A stretch of 56,453 bases of DNA from Flavobacteriia bacterium (GCA_947446925.1 CANFHU010000017.1:1-56453), one strand, 5' to 3'. Shown: positions 43,301-51,992, counted from the stretch's first letter. The notes: generated from the sequence alone by a model not told the origin. Numbers and translations are program-made.

Positions 43301-43450
43301 GTGTAAATGGTTGATTGCATGTTGGATAGTCCTGTAGGGAACTGATTTTGTACCTGGATTCGTATTCTTCCCTGTTTTCGAAACGTAATAGGTATGTGCA
43401 TTTCCTAAAAAAGCAATGAAAACACATAATACTAATACGATACGAATCAT
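40343..43450 (-). CDS. Secreted right-handed beta-helix domain fused to a polytopic membrane domain
   Basis: A 1035-residue protein. Signal peptide MIRIVLVLCVFIAFLGNAHT is followed by YYVSKTGKNTNPGTKSVPYR and TIQHAI, the usual start of pectin-lyase-like parallel beta-helices, which extend to about residue 580 with many N/G-rich rungs (GNHHVTHSTF, YNWLHDN, HNVVWNCFV). From about 615 onward the protein is a membrane domain of about 10 helices resembling polymerase or GT-C-type glycosyltransferase membrane parts. The linker near 580-595 (VTRDERRSDEMTGHV) is encoded by an interspersed repeat. Such a fusion would hold a surface polysaccharide-binding or -cleaving domain on the membrane. Function is inferred. 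Confidence 0.8.
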   Translation of the reverse strand: MIRIVLVLCVFIAFLGNAHTYYVSKTGKNTNPGTKSVPYRTIQHAINHLHPGDICIVRKGTYRETIHFKRDGNKKQPIKLQNYPNEKVTITPTFKRNHWTKHAKNIYRIPCSEKVVQVFIAGKPSMQASFPTIREGELNTKTWGNIFAFPNKTVKVPGFEKYGNITGARLVGICGRGLVALNGKIVHHSGKLVHLKNEAFYWNKIHKKAYLGKGKGFLVGKYTFLDDPGEWFSNGKHLYFYAKPKEFNPNEIEIRTKEFAVSLAHKKYIQLRGITIYAGNLSLENSKYCVVDRVLINYPTPFFTFDSGFDRFGGTLHGMDYNEPKNWSGKGVIISGNRNTFINSKVQHSWGDGLTVWGTNHILKNCMINDCDWMGTDCAPLNITGNNHHVTHSTFSKTARSVLVHRKLRNSKILYNEIAEGGLLNDDLGLTYTYDTDGKGTEIAYNWLHDNYAPHFGGGIYLDNNHKNFKVHHNVVWNCFVAMVVNQKAENDAVYNNSFIHNKYSMGACRPDGGSLDFTNIYSYNNITDSELKARDHDVFYGTKQVNNHFIPHLSNLMMNPTEKKFQLKENNLLGGNIGAIRVTRDERRSDEMTGHVSIGARLEKQEIPSNLWNYGLFFGYFVVFALFIYKLPKLRFSRLNYWKNLGLFSIKVLGAYSLFWVYTYYYPNRETADIFKHFDDALQFYKQVYSVSVSDYFQFLVGQKLNSPEMTEALVHTKYWLRQTEIGTIGDNHVLIKLHAFLLLFSRGFYPIHFLFFAFFSYLGALTFYRFITNIFTPNNFLLLGIFLTPSVVFFCSGTLKETIILVLIIAIINSSYYLGKKIKLTHLLILIISTYLLVILKVYILIALAPGLLSFLMFTFWKTKYWWLFSFILHLGYLFLLFTLPSLNFLENLQVKQYDLVLVAHEMHAGSRIEMPMLDSHFSTLLSNIPNALKNVFLLPSPSNTNSFWMWLSTLENYLLLVLIVLGCTKLKHTNRTQRQFLTLIFSFSILLALFIGWTVPIVGAIVRYKVILIGLLIPSLIALWKIKKPEDI
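41667..41707. repeat. Interspersed cgtcactcgtctc-type repeat within coding sequence
   Basis: cccgtcatttcgtcacttcg continues with tctctcgtctctcgtcactcg. The same low-complexity motif occurs between genes at 46520-46690, 50700-50725 and 52030-52098. Here it is in frame and encodes the hinge between beta-helix and membrane domains. Confidence 0.7.
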
Positions 43451-43479
43451 TTACAATTTTTTTAATGTACTTTACAATT

Positions 43480-43532
43480 ACGGTCCCTGAGGTTCTCGAT
43501 TACGGTCCCTGAGGTTCTCGAAGGGCCGTCAC
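43480..43532. repeat. Two tandem copies of the acggtccctgagg repeat
   Basis: attacggtccctgaggttctcg occurs twice in a row and ends with aagggccgtcactca. It is related to the copy inside the lgt 3' end. Confidence 0.75.
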
Positions 43533-44759
43533 TCAGTTATGGTTTACCTGAAAAATTTGAATCAATTTTTCAACCGCAATACCTTTACCTGGATACAGTT
43601 GAATTAATTTAATCACTTCTTCCGTTGCAGTAGGATTCAAGCCCATTTGAATTCCAGCATTGCGAAGTGCTTTTAATTCTTCGTGGTGAATTTCTTGGTC
43701 TACAAACATTAATAACGTTAATCGGTAAAATTGAATAATTCGATCTACTTCGTTTTTGGGTGGTGTGACTGCAATTTGTTTTTCAAATAATTCGATTAAA
43801 TCTTCTTTACTTAATCCTAATTGCTCGGAAATTTGAAGTAAGAACTCCAATTCCATCTCTTTTGTTTCGCCATCCACTTTGGTTAATGCAACCAATTGAC
43901 TTGCTAATTGCGTGTTTTCATCTGCCAATTTAACTGGTTGTTGTTTGAGAATGAATGTACTAACTATCGTAACCACTTCTTCCAAGGCTTCTGGTAATTC
44001 CTCTTGTTTCCATGGGTGTGAACTGCCAAACACATGGTCCGTATTTTCAATGGTGTATAAAGGAGAGTTGGTCCATTGCGCAATTTCCACTCCTTCATCC
44101 ATAGAAACAGAAGTATCTTTATCGCCGTGGATAACCAGATTTGGTTTGTTTAAATTTTTACATGCTTTTTCAATGTCCAGTTCCTCTTTAAATTCCACAA
44201 AATCCAAGTATTGACTGTAATAATGCGGCATGTCTTGTTTCGTGCGTTCATTTTTTACATAGCGAACACCAGTTTCTTTCCAAGCTGCTAACATTTTTTC
44301 GTCTGAAAATCTTGAAGCGACAGAGGAAATTGCTGCTAACGTAATAACAGAGCTTATGCGTTTGTCTGCACCATTCAATAACGCAATGCCACCTCCGCGA
44401 CTATGTCCCATTAAATGAATACGAGGCATTGGATTTAAGTGTTTTTCGAGTTCGTTTAGAATTGCTTGAACATCAAACTTTTCTTTCGAGTAGGTGTTAT
44501 TCGCAAACGCTTCTAAATCCGGAAAATCAATGCCGTTTTCTGTTGTTCCACCGTTATGTGTCAGATTGAATTTACAGAAACCGAATCCTTGTTCTACAAA
44601 AGCTTGTTCCATCAAATTCCATGCGCCCCAGTCTTTGTATCCTTTATAACCGTGAATAAATACAATCAAATCTCCTTGGAAATCTCCAGGGATGGTCAAA
44701 TCGTACAAACTTGCTCTTTTTTTACTTCCGATGTAGATGGCGTTGCGTAGGGATAACAT
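43533..44759 (-). CDS. Alpha/beta hydrolase fused to a TerB-like domain
   Basis: A 408-residue cytoplasmic protein. Residues 1-265 are an alpha/beta hydrolase with the oxyanion HGYKGYKDWG, nucleophile elbow GHSRGG, acid in HGDKDTSV and the catalytic His in ENTDHVFG. Residues 275-400 (LASQLVALTKVDGETKEMEL, LLMFVDQEIHHEELKALRNA) form a helical TerB-like module, a domain linked to stress and membrane-associated functions. Substrate is unknown; acyl-ester or peptide hydrolysis is typical. The combination of the two domains is uncommon in my experience. Confidence 0.8.
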   Translation of the reverse strand: MLSLRNAIYIGSKKRASLYDLTIPGDFQGDLIVFIHGYKGYKDWGAWNLMEQAFVEQGFGFCKFNLTHNGGTTENGIDFPDLEAFANNTYSKEKFDVQAILNELEKHLNPMPRIHLMGHSRGGGIALLNGADKRISSVITLAAISSVASRFSDEKMLAAWKETGVRYVKNERTKQDMPHYYSQYLDFVEFKEELDIEKACKNLNKPNLVIHGDKDTSVSMDEGVEIAQWTNSPLYTIENTDHVFGSSHPWKQEELPEALEEVVTIVSTFILKQQPVKLADENTQLASQLVALTKVDGETKEMELEFLLQISEQLGLSKEDLIELFEKQIAVTPPKNEVDRIIQFYRLTLLMFVDQEIHHEELKALRNAGIQMGLNPTATEEVIKLIQLYPGKGIAVEKLIQIFQVNHN

Positions 44760-45271
44760 ACACTTTAGTTTTAAAGTATAAAGTTATAAGTATAAAGTTA
44801 ATTTCACTATTAAGAAGTTAAGAAGTTTAGGGTGATAGATGGTGTATTTAGAATAATGAAAAGTGAAGGTATGGGTAATTTTACCATTAAGACATTGAGG
44901 AAAATAGGAGGTATGAGGTGTAAAAAGTGCATTGAGAATAAACAATAATTTACTCCGTTTAGTCTGACTTAGTTTTTACCATTAAGAAATTTAGGACGAA
45001 AAGAGGTGTGATGTGTAAAAGGAGCATTGAGAATAAACAATAGTCGACTTCGACTTCGCTCAGTCAGACTTAGATTTTACCATTAAGATTCTATGTTAAT
45101 TTCCAAATTTAAATTCATTTTTTTACCTTTATATTTCAAAGCAGTCTAGAACTAGCTTGTAAGAAATTTAGGACGAAAAGAGGTATGAGGTGTAGAAGAT
45201 AATCCACGTTTAATCATCAATAGTTCCTGAGGCTAGTTAACCTTGAGCCTGTCGAAAGGAAGGGCCGTCAC
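44760..45271. repeat. Intergenic region with degenerate direct repeats
   Basis: No gene. Three related units contain taccattaagaaatttaggac, gaaaagaggtRtgaKgtgta and gcattgagaataaacaata (about 44879-44970, 44975-45070 and 45155-45200); a fourth relative is at 46410-46470. The right end has cctgagcctgtcgaaaggaa joined to gggccgtcactca, linking two repeat families. Confidence 0.6.
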
Positions 45272-46354
45272 TCAAAATCTTTCAATCACTTCACCACTCA
45301 ATAATTGATAGGTTTTAAAGCAATTTGCTGTTAGACAAGAGTGTACAGGTAATATATACACGATATCCCCAACCTTATAGTTTTTAATCACTTCATCGGT
45401 TGCAGTAAGGATTCCATGCTCTTGCGATAAACTTTTTACGTAAATACCTTCTAAAATTTCTCCCCAACCGTTTTCTGTTTGCGCGACAATGCGTCCATAA
45501 ATAGTACCAAGTTTTGGGTCAACAAATGCATCTTTCGCAAAGTGAACACCGCCACCATGCATAATTAACTCGTTTTTGTCTGGATGAATCGCAACAATCG
45601 GACAAGCCATAGCGATAGCGATATCTTCTGTAGTATTAGAACCAATGGATGTTTGTTGAATATCGTAAAACACAAAATTTCCAGGACGAATTTCATCCAC
45701 CATCGAGAAATCTTCTACTACACTACATGTTGGAGTATCTCCAACCGAAAGGATTAGGTTAGGATAGTCTTTTGCATAGCGCTCTTTGAATGGAAGAATG
45801 CGCGCAATACTTTCTTTATGAGTTGCTTCGATTTCATCGTAGGAAGAGGATTTGTAACTATGTCCCGCGTGTCCTAAAAATCCTAAGAAATTTAATTTGT
45901 CACTAGCAGCAGTTCGCTCTAAAATTGCATCTACCAGTGCTAGGTTATCAGGTAGTATTCCAGTACGTTTGTATCCAACATCAATTTTGATAAAGAAACC
46001 AATTGGGTGTTGTAAATGCTGTAAAAGAAAATCTACAGATTCTAGGTTGATAATCACCACATTTAATTGAATCTTAGATGCTAATTCATTGATGGTATCT
46101 ATTTCCAAGAAATTTACAGGAAAAGCAACTGTGATATCGTTCCATTCCGGAGCAAAATAACGTGCCATATCCAAGGAAGAAACCGTAATTTTTTCAACTC
46201 CAGCTTCTTTAAACCAGCGACCTATTGCTAATGATTGATGTGTTTTGAAATGCGCACGAAAGATTACATTGTTGCGTTTTGCTTTGTCTGCAATTTTTTG
46301 GATGTTTGCGCGACATTTTTTTTCGTCGACAAGAAAGGTTGGTTTTGTGATCAT
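45272..46354 (-). CDS. D-threonine-aldolase/D-serine-dehydratase-like PLP enzyme
   Basis: A 360-residue fold-type III PLP enzyme. The PLP lysine is in FRAHFKTHQS. The alanine-racemase-like barrel continues with FFIKIDVGYKRTG and LSVGDTPTCS, and the C-terminal domain supplies probable metal ligands in PVHSCLTANCF. It should act on a D-beta-hydroxy amino acid; the exact substrate is not certain. The ATG at 46354 is preferred. The longer frame to 46414 only reads through the AT-rich repeat upstream and gives an artificial hydrophobic leader. Confidence 0.85.
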   Translation of the reverse strand: MITKPTFLVDEKKCRANIQKIADKAKRNNVIFRAHFKTHQSLAIGRWFKEAGVEKITVSSLDMARYFAPEWNDITVAFPVNFLEIDTINELASKIQLNVVIINLESVDFLLQHLQHPIGFFIKIDVGYKRTGILPDNLALVDAILERTAASDKLNFLGFLGHAGHSYKSSSYDEIEATHKESIARILPFKERYAKDYPNLILSVGDTPTCSVVEDFSMVDEIRPGNFVFYDIQQTSIGSNTTEDIAIAMACPIVAIHPDKNELIMHGGGVHFAKDAFVDPKLGTIYGRIVAQTENGWGEILEGIYVKSLSQEHGILTATDEVIKNYKVGDIVYILPVHSCLTANCFKTYQLLSGEVIERF

Positions 46355-46409
46355 TGGATAAGTTAAAAGTTGAAAGTATAAAGTTAAAAGTAGTAAAAAT
46401 ATTTTTTTT

Positions 46410-46800
46410 ACCATTAAGAAATTTAGAAGTTGAGACGATAGGAGGTGTGAGGCGTAGAAGAAGCATTAAGAAAAATAAAAAAAATATACCATATATGGTT
46501 CTATCTTCCCCGTCACTTCTTCACTCATCACTCGGTTGACACCGTCAAATTCTCAATGAACCTAAACTAATCCTTCTCCCCACCAACCAATCTTAATTTA
46601 TTAATGGTTTCCCCTTTACTTTCTCGCTCAAAAAATACTTATATGGTTCCATCTTCCCCGTCACTTCGTCACTCGTTTCTCGTCACTCGTTTGACACCGT
46701 CAAATTCTCAATGAACCTAAACTAATCCTTCTCCCCACCAACCAATCTCAATTTCTTAATGGTTTCCCCTTTACTTTATTACTCAAAAACAACTTATATA
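46410..46800. repeat. Intergenic repeats including a 150-bp tandem duplication
   Basis: Two consecutive copies (about 46493-46637 and 46641-46790) share ttccccgtcacttc, gacaccgtcaaattctcaat, gaacctaaactaatccttct, ccccaccaaccaatct and ggtttcccctttactt. The cgtcactcgt-type repeat is inside each copy. No coding potential. Confidence 0.75.
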
Positions 46801-46903
46801 CCTTATATATTTCTTTCTTCCCCGTCACCCGTCACCCGTCACTAAGTTTAACCTGAGCCTGTCGAAGGGTCACTCATTTCTTTCTACTTTCAACTATATC
46901 TCT

Positions 46904-46911
46904 TATCTTTG
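46904..46911 (+). promoter_or_regulatory. -7 element upstream of the PyrR-like gene
   Basis: TATCTTTG matches TAnnTTTG 20-27 bases before the ATG at 46931. No good -33 TTG is seen at the expected distance. Confidence 0.45.
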
Positions 46912-46930
46912 AAAAAAATAGAAATTTCAG

Positions 46931-47425
46931 ATGCAAGTAGTACTCAACAAAACGCAGATTGATCAAAAAATTATGCGTCTCGCTCATCAGATATTAGAAA
47001 ATTCCTTAGAAGAAAAAGCACTTTTTATTGGAGGTATTTGTGGAAATGGTGTGCGTATCGCAAAAGAATTAGGACGCATTATTCAAGAAAATTCAGATCA
47101 TCAAGTGACTGTTTTTGAAATTAAGATGAATAAAGAACAGCCGTTAACGGAAGATATTACGATTTCTATTGATGCGAATTTGTTGTTAAACGGTTTTATC
47201 GTGTTGGTGGATGATGTAATTAATTCTGGTTCTACCATGCAGTATGCTTTGATGAAATTATTGGAAAAACCAGTGAAAGCAATTAAAACTGTTTCTTTAG
47301 TTGATCGTCGACATAGAAGGTACCCAATCAAAAGCGATTTTGTAGGTATTACCCTTTCGACTACGATGCAAGAACGTGTAGAAATGGATTTAGATAAAGA
47401 GGATTATTTTGCTTATTTAGTGTAA
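46931..47425 (+). CDS. PyrR-like phosphoribosyltransferase
   Basis: A 164-residue type I phosphoribosyltransferase. The PRPP loop is FIVLVDDVINSGSTMQYAL, and VSLVDRRHRRYPIKSDFVGI matches the PyrR arrangement. PyrR proteins regulate pyrimidine operons and can have uracil phosphoribosyltransferase activity. No pyrimidine gene is adjacent, so enzymatic salvage or another base specificity is equally possible. It starts a plus-strand run with murQ (3 bp away), trmD and tsaC. Confidence 0.82.
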   Translation: MQVVLNKTQIDQKIMRLAHQILENSLEEKALFIGGICGNGVRIAKELGRIIQENSDHQVTVFEIKMNKEQPLTEDITISIDANLLLNGFIVLVDDVINSGSTMQYALMKLLEKPVKAIKTVSLVDRRHRRYPIKSDFVGITLSTTMQERVEMDLDKEDYFAYLV

Positions 47426-47428
47426 TTT

Positions 47429-48235
47429 ATGATTCGTACAACAGAAACAGTAAGTAACTACGACGGACTTGAAAAAATGTCTACGATTGAGTTATTATCT
47501 AATATTAATAAGGAAGATAAATCGGTGCCTTTAGCCATCGAAAAAGAACTTTCAGCCATCGAAAATTTTGTAAATGCTGCGTTGGAACGTATGCAACAAG
47601 GTGGACGTTTGTTTTACATGGGGGCAGGTACGAGTGGAAGATTAGGGGTGGTAGATGCTAGTGAGTGTCCGCCGACTTTTGGAGTTCCTTATGACCTAGT
47701 AAATGGTATCATTGCTGGTGGCGACAAAGCGATTCGTAAAGCAGTAGAATTTGCAGAAGATGACCGCGAACAAGGCTGGAAAGACCTAGAAGAATACTGT
47801 GTTTCTCCAAACGATGTGTTGGTTGGAATTGCGGCTTCTGGAACGACGCCATATGTATTGGGAGCGATTGAAAAAGCAAACGAAGCAGGATTAATTACCT
47901 GTGGACTTTCCTGCAATGCTGGTAGTCCCTTGAGTCAAGTGGCACAATTTGCGATTACACCAGTCGTTGGACCAGAATTTGTTACTGGAAGTACGCGCAT
48001 GAAAGCAGGTACGGCTCAAAAATTGGTCTTAAACATGATTTCTACTTCCTTGATGATCAAATTGGGTCGTGTGGAAGGAAATCGTATGGTAGATATGCAA
48101 TTAAGTAACTTGAAATTAGTGGATCGCGGAACCAACATGGTCAAAGAAAAATTAAACATTCCGTACGAGGAAGCGAAGGAATTACTGTTGAAACATGGTA
48201 GTGTTCGTGAAGCCGTATTAGCCTATAAAAACTAA
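47429..48235 (+). CDS. murQ: N-acetylmuramic acid 6-phosphate etherase
   Basis: A 268-residue SIS-domain enzyme that removes the lactyl ether from MurNAc-6-phosphate during peptidoglycan recycling. Signature segments are YMGAGTSGRLGVVDASECPP and GSTRMKAGTAQKLVLNMIST. It is slightly shorter than the 300-residue E. coli enzyme because the C-terminal UBA-like tail is brief. It lies between the PyrR-like gene and trmD with 3-bp gaps, evidently one operon. Confidence 0.95.
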   Translation: MIRTTETVSNYDGLEKMSTIELLSNINKEDKSVPLAIEKELSAIENFVNAALERMQQGGRLFYMGAGTSGRLGVVDASECPPTFGVPYDLVNGIIAGGDKAIRKAVEFAEDDREQGWKDLEEYCVSPNDVLVGIAASGTTPYVLGAIEKANEAGLITCGLSCNAGSPLSQVAQFAITPVVGPEFVTGSTRMKAGTAQKLVLNMISTSLMIKLGRVEGNRMVDMQLSNLKLVDRGTNMVKEKLNIPYEEAKELLLKHGSVREAVLAYKN

Positions 48236-48238
48236 GCC

Positions 48239-48916
48239 ATGCGCATAGATATATTAACGATTTTACCAGAATTATTGCAAGGACCTTTTTCTGCATCTAT
48301 TTTAAAACGCGCACAAGAGAAAGGAATCGCTGAAATCCATTTACATAACATCCGTGATTATGCTACAAACAAGCAAAAAAGCGTGGATGATTACGCCTAT
48401 GGAGGTGGAGCAGGAATGGTAATGTCCATTGAACCAATTGCAATTTTGATTGATAAATTGAAAGCGGAGAGAACCTACGATGAGGTGATATACATGACAC
48501 CAGATGGGGAAGTGTTGGACCAACGTATGGCGAATAATTTGTCTCTAGGAGAAAATTTGATCATTTTGTGTGGTCATTACAAAGGGGTAGACGAACGCGT
48601 GCGTGAAATGTATATTACCAAAGAAGTTTCCATTGGTTCGTATGTATTATCTGGAGGAGAATTAGCTGCTGCTGTATTGACAGATAGTATTATACGTTTG
48701 ATTCCTGGAGTGTTGAACGATGAGACATCCGCATTGACCGATAGTTTTCAAGACGATTTACTTTCTCCGCCGGTATATACACGACCACCAGAATTCAAAG
48801 GGAATCGTGTGCCAGATGTATTGTTGTCGGGTAATTTTGAGTTGATTGAAAAATTCCGTGAGGAGAAAGCATTAGAACGTACAAAAGCACGTAGACCAGA
48901 TTTGTTAGAAGAATAG
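48239..48916 (+). CDS. trmD: tRNA (guanine-37-N1)-methyltransferase
   Basis: A 225-residue SPOUT-family methyltransferase for m1G37. Visible motifs are [38 protein letters not shown], the knot residues [14 protein letters not shown] and [16 protein letters not shown], and the C-terminal domain starting [20 protein letters not shown]. Complete. It follows murQ by 3 bp and is followed by tsaC after one base. Confidence 0.97.
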   Translation: MRIDILTILPELLQGPFSASILKRAQEKGIAEIHLHNIRDYATNKQKSVDDYAYGGGAGMVMSIEPIAILIDKLKAERTYDEVIYMTPDGEVLDQRMANNLSLGENLIILCGHYKGVDERVREMYITKEVSIGSYVLSGGELAAAVLTDSIIRLIPGVLNDETSALTDSFQDDLLSPPVYTRPPEFKGNRVPDVLLSGNFELIEKFREEKALERTKARRPDLLEE

Positions 48917-48917
48917 G

Positions 48918-49475
48918 ATGGAAGTAACGATAGAAAAAGCAAAAAATGTCCTAAATGTCGGAGGGACGATACTTTATCCTACGGATACGATTTGGGGAAT
49001 CGGGTGTGATGCTACGAATGATGAAGCTTGTAAAAAGATATTAGACATCAAAAATCGACCTGAGAATAAAAGTTTCATTGTGTTGGTAGATAGCATTCAG
49101 ATGTTGGAAAAATATACGGTAGAGTTTCCGGAGGTGTGTTACGATTTAGTAGAATACGCAGACAAACCGTTGACGATCATTTATCCCAATGCAAAAGGCT
49201 TAGCGGCAAGTGTGTTAGCAAAAGACGGAACCGTTGGAATTCGTGTGACGAAAGATCCGTTCTGTGTAAAGTTGATTCGTTCGATACGTAAACCGATTGT
49301 TTCTACTTCCGCGAATATTTCGGGGGAAGCTAGTCCTGCTAGTTATGCCGAAATCTCCAATAAAATCAAGGAGAATGTCGATTTGATTTGTTTGGAAGGG
49401 GCGAAGACATCTACGAAACCATCTCAGATTTTGAAGATTGGAATTGATATGTCGATTGAGATTATTCGGAAGTAA
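48918..49475 (+). CDS. tsaC: L-threonylcarbamoyladenylate synthase (Sua5/YwlC/TsaC family)
   Basis: A 185-residue YrdC-domain protein that makes threonylcarbamoyl-AMP for t6A37 in ANN-decoding tRNAs. Family motifs are ILYPTDTIWGIGCDATN, KNRPENKSFIVLVDS, DGTVGIRVTKDPFC and PIVSTSANISGEASP. The C-terminal Sua5 domain is absent, as in short forms. It is last in the run that also carries trmD, so two modifiers of the tRNA anticodon loop are co-expressed. Confidence 0.94.
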   Translation: MEVTIEKAKNVLNVGGTILYPTDTIWGIGCDATNDEACKKILDIKNRPENKSFIVLVDSIQMLEKYTVEFPEVCYDLVEYADKPLTIIYPNAKGLAASVLAKDGTVGIRVTKDPFCVKLIRSIRKPIVSTSANISGEASPASYAEISNKIKENVDLICLEGAKTSTKPSQILKIGIDMSIEIIRK

Positions 49476-50690
49476 GGTTTTTAACACGGAGTTCACGAAG
49501 TAAAACACAGAGAACCACAGAGATTTTATGGAAGTAATAGCGGGAAAAGAGTTCGCAGAGATAACTCACTATGTTCTTTTGATGAATTCGTTGATTGTGT
49601 GAATTCGGAAATCAGGCGTTTTTTTTAACACGGAGTGCACTAAGGAAACCTCAGAGATTCACAGAGATTTTTTGGATGTATTATCGAGAAAAGGAGTTCG
49701 TAGAGATTGCTAACTGCGTTAGTTTTAAGCACTAATTTGAAACAGTCAAATACTCAGTGTTCTCAAAACACCAAAATCGTCAAACTACTCTCGTGTCCTT
49801 TGTGTTAAAAAAGATGGTGAGATTATTAACTCAGAGAACCACAGAGATTTTTGGAAGAAATAGCGGGGATAGAGGATGCAGAGATTGCTAACTGCGTTAG
49901 TTTTAAGCACTAATTTGAAACAGTCAAATACTTTGTGTTCTCAAAATATCAAAATCTTCAAACTACTCTTTGTGTTCCTTTGTGTTAAAAAAGATGGTGA
50001 GATTTTTATCGCAGAGAATCACAGAGATTTTTGGAAGAAATAGCGGGAAAGAAAGGTTGCAGAGATTGCTAACTGCGTTGGCTTTTGAACTAATTTGATA
50101 AAGTCAAAATCTTTGTGCTCTCAAAACACCAAAATCGTCAAACTACTCTTTGTGTTCCTTTGTGTTAAAAAAGATGGTGAGATTTTTAACGCAGAGATTC
50201 ACAGAGATTTTTTTGATGTATTATCGAGAAAAGTAGTTCGCAGAGATTGCTAACTGCGTTAGTTTTAAGCACTAATTTGACACAGTCAAATACTTTGTGT
50301 TCTCAAAATATCAAAATCTTCAAACTACTCTTTGTGTTCCTTTGTGTTAAAAAAGATGGTGAGATTTTTAACGCAGAGAACCACAGAGATTTTTGGAAGA
50401 AATAGTGGGAAAAGAGGACGCAGAGATAACTCACTTTGTTCGTTTGATGAGTTCGTTGATTGTGTAAATTCGGAAATCAGGCGTTTTTTTTTTTAACACG
50501 GAGTGCACTAAGGAAACCACAGAGAACTACAGAGATTTTTTTGATGTATTATCGAGAAAAGGAGTTCGCAGAGATTGCTAACTGCGTTAGCTTTAAGTGG
50601 CTAATTTGACAAAGTCAAAATCTTTGTGTTATAAAAACACCAAATACGTCAATTATCCTCCGTGTACTCTGTGTTAAAAAAAACACCTCT
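49476..50690. repeat. Tandem array of about seven 130-180-bp units
   Basis: No gene. Units start near 49482, 49631, 49829, 50007, 50186, 50366 and 50495. Each begins with a cagagaaccacagagattttt-like head, contains gcagagattgctaactgcgt or gcagagataactcac, and most end with tttgtgttcctttgtgttaa. Head and tail are roughly inverse, so each unit can fold. The four central units have a period of about 179 bp. Units vary internally, giving an old, drifting array. Confidence 0.8.
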
Positions 50691-50725
50691 TCGTTTTTAT
50701 CGCGTCACTCGTCACACGTTACTCA

Positions 50726-51244
50726 TTACCAATGAAACGCTTGCTCTTGAAACCATTTCCCTTGTACACGTAATGTTTGTTCAATAACATCTCGAACACA
50801 TCCTTGTCCACCTTTAAATGGCGATTGATAATGGGAAACTTGCTTGATTTCTACAGCAGCATCTTGCGGACAGGTAGCAACTCCAACTACTTTAAGTACA
50901 GGATAGTCTGGAATGTCATCGCCCATGTATAATGCTTGTTCGTCGGTGAAATTGTATTTTTCTTTTGCGGCATGATAGACCTCAATTTTATTCGAAGAAC
51001 GTAAGTATACTTCTGTTACACCAATCCCTTCCAATGCTTGTTTAAGATCTTGAGATTCTCCGCCTGTGATAATTAGCACATTAATACCTACACGTTTTGC
51101 ATATTGAATGGCATAGGCATCTTTTGTATTGATTGCACGAGCAAATTCATTTTTTAACACAAAAACTTCGCCATTGGTGAGAACACCATCAATGTCTAAT
51201 ATAATGGTCGTGATGTTTGGTAATTTTTCTTTGTAACTAAGCAT
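50726..51244 (-). CDS. kdsC: KdsC-like HAD phosphatase
   Basis: A 172-residue HAD hydrolase of the 3-deoxy-D-manno-octulosonate-8-phosphate phosphatase type. It has the nucleophile motif LDIDGVLTNGEV, the Thr/Ser motif LIITGGES and the metal motif YMGDDIPDYPVLK. It removes phosphate from KDO-8-P in lipopolysaccharide synthesis. The ATG at 51244 is chosen because the frame's longer start lies deep in the upstream gene. ATGCTTAG overlaps the upstream stop by 8 bases, implying translational coupling. Confidence 0.88.
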   Translation of the reverse strand: MLSYKEKLPNITTIILDIDGVLTNGEVFVLKNEFARAINTKDAYAIQYAKRVGINVLIITGGESQDLKQALEGIGVTEVYLRSSNKIEVYHAAKEKYNFTDEQALYMGDDIPDYPVLKVVGVATCPQDAAVEIKQVSHYQSPFKGGQGCVRDVIEQTLRVQGKWFQEQAFHW

Positions 51245-51992
51245 GATAGGTTTGTAATATACTGTTTGTAATTGCTTTATAAATTTCTTTTTCGTTTCCG
51301 GAAAGTTCACTCACATGTTTTTCTAGGACGTTTAAATCATTGCGACGTGCAGGACCCGTTTGTATTTCTTTCGGGTTTTCGTTGTTTATTTTAGCGAATG
51401 TTTCGGCTAACAAAGGAAGTAAATTTTCCCAACATAATTGGTGTTTTTCAAGATGTTGTTTCGCTAAATATGCTAGATGATTGGTGAAATTATTCACGAA
51501 AATTGCTGCGATATGTAATTGTTTTCGTTGTTCGGAGGAAGTGATTTCAGCACGTAATCCAATATGTTTTGCTAATGTAAGTAGTTCTTTTTCTAGATTT
51601 TCATCCCTAGATTCCACGAAAAAAGGAACCGATTTTAGTTCGATTTGTTTGTTTTTAGTAAAGGTTTGTAGCGGGTAAAACACACCGATTTTGTGGGTCT
51701 TAGGTAATTCATCTAAACTAATAGTTCCTGAAGTATATGCGATGTTGGATGTTTTTGGTAACTGAGCAATAACGTCTGCGATTGCAGCATCTGGAACAGA
51801 CACTAAAAGGAGGTCGTGCAATGGTAGTTGTTTCAAATCATTTACTAATATACAATTGAGATTTTTTGCTAATAAATGTGTAGATTCTAACGAACGACTG
51901 TAACAGCCAACTATCTCGTAGCCTGCTTGTTTTAGTCCTAATCCGACATTTGTCGCCACATTCCCCGCACCAATTAATATAATCTTGTTCAT
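51237..51992 (-). CDS. Rossmann-fold DUF2520 protein
   Basis: A 251-residue protein of the F420/NADP-oxidoreductase-like group with a C-terminal DUF2520 domain. The N-terminus has the dinucleotide loop LIGAGNVATNVGLGLKQAGY. The second domain includes IGVFYPLQTFTK and the helical AAIFVNNFTNHLAYLAKQHL. Its reaction has not been established to my knowledge. It overlaps kdsC by 8 bases and is the upstream partner in that operon. Confidence 0.85.
   Translation of the reverse strand: MNKIILIGAGNVATNVGLGLKQAGYEIVGCYSRSLESTHLLAKNLNCILVNDLKQLPLHDLLLVSVPDAAIADVIAQLPKTSNIAYTSGTISLDELPKTHKIGVFYPLQTFTKNKQIELKSVPFFVESRDENLEKELLTLAKHIGLRAEITSSEQRKQLHIAAIFVNNFTNHLAYLAKQHLEKHQLCWENLLPLLAETFAKINNENPKEIQTGPARRNDLNVLEKHVSELSGNEKEIYKAITNSILQTYHA

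Noticed and set aside
46355-46414. Signal peptide on the D-threonine-aldolase-like enzyme
   Set aside because: The hydrophobic leader is a read-through of AT-rich intergenic repeat; the family is cytoplasmic and starts at MITKPTFLVD.
49476-50690. Possible CRISPR array
   Set aside because: The repeating unit is 130-180 bp, the 'spacers' are themselves repeated and no cas genes are nearby.
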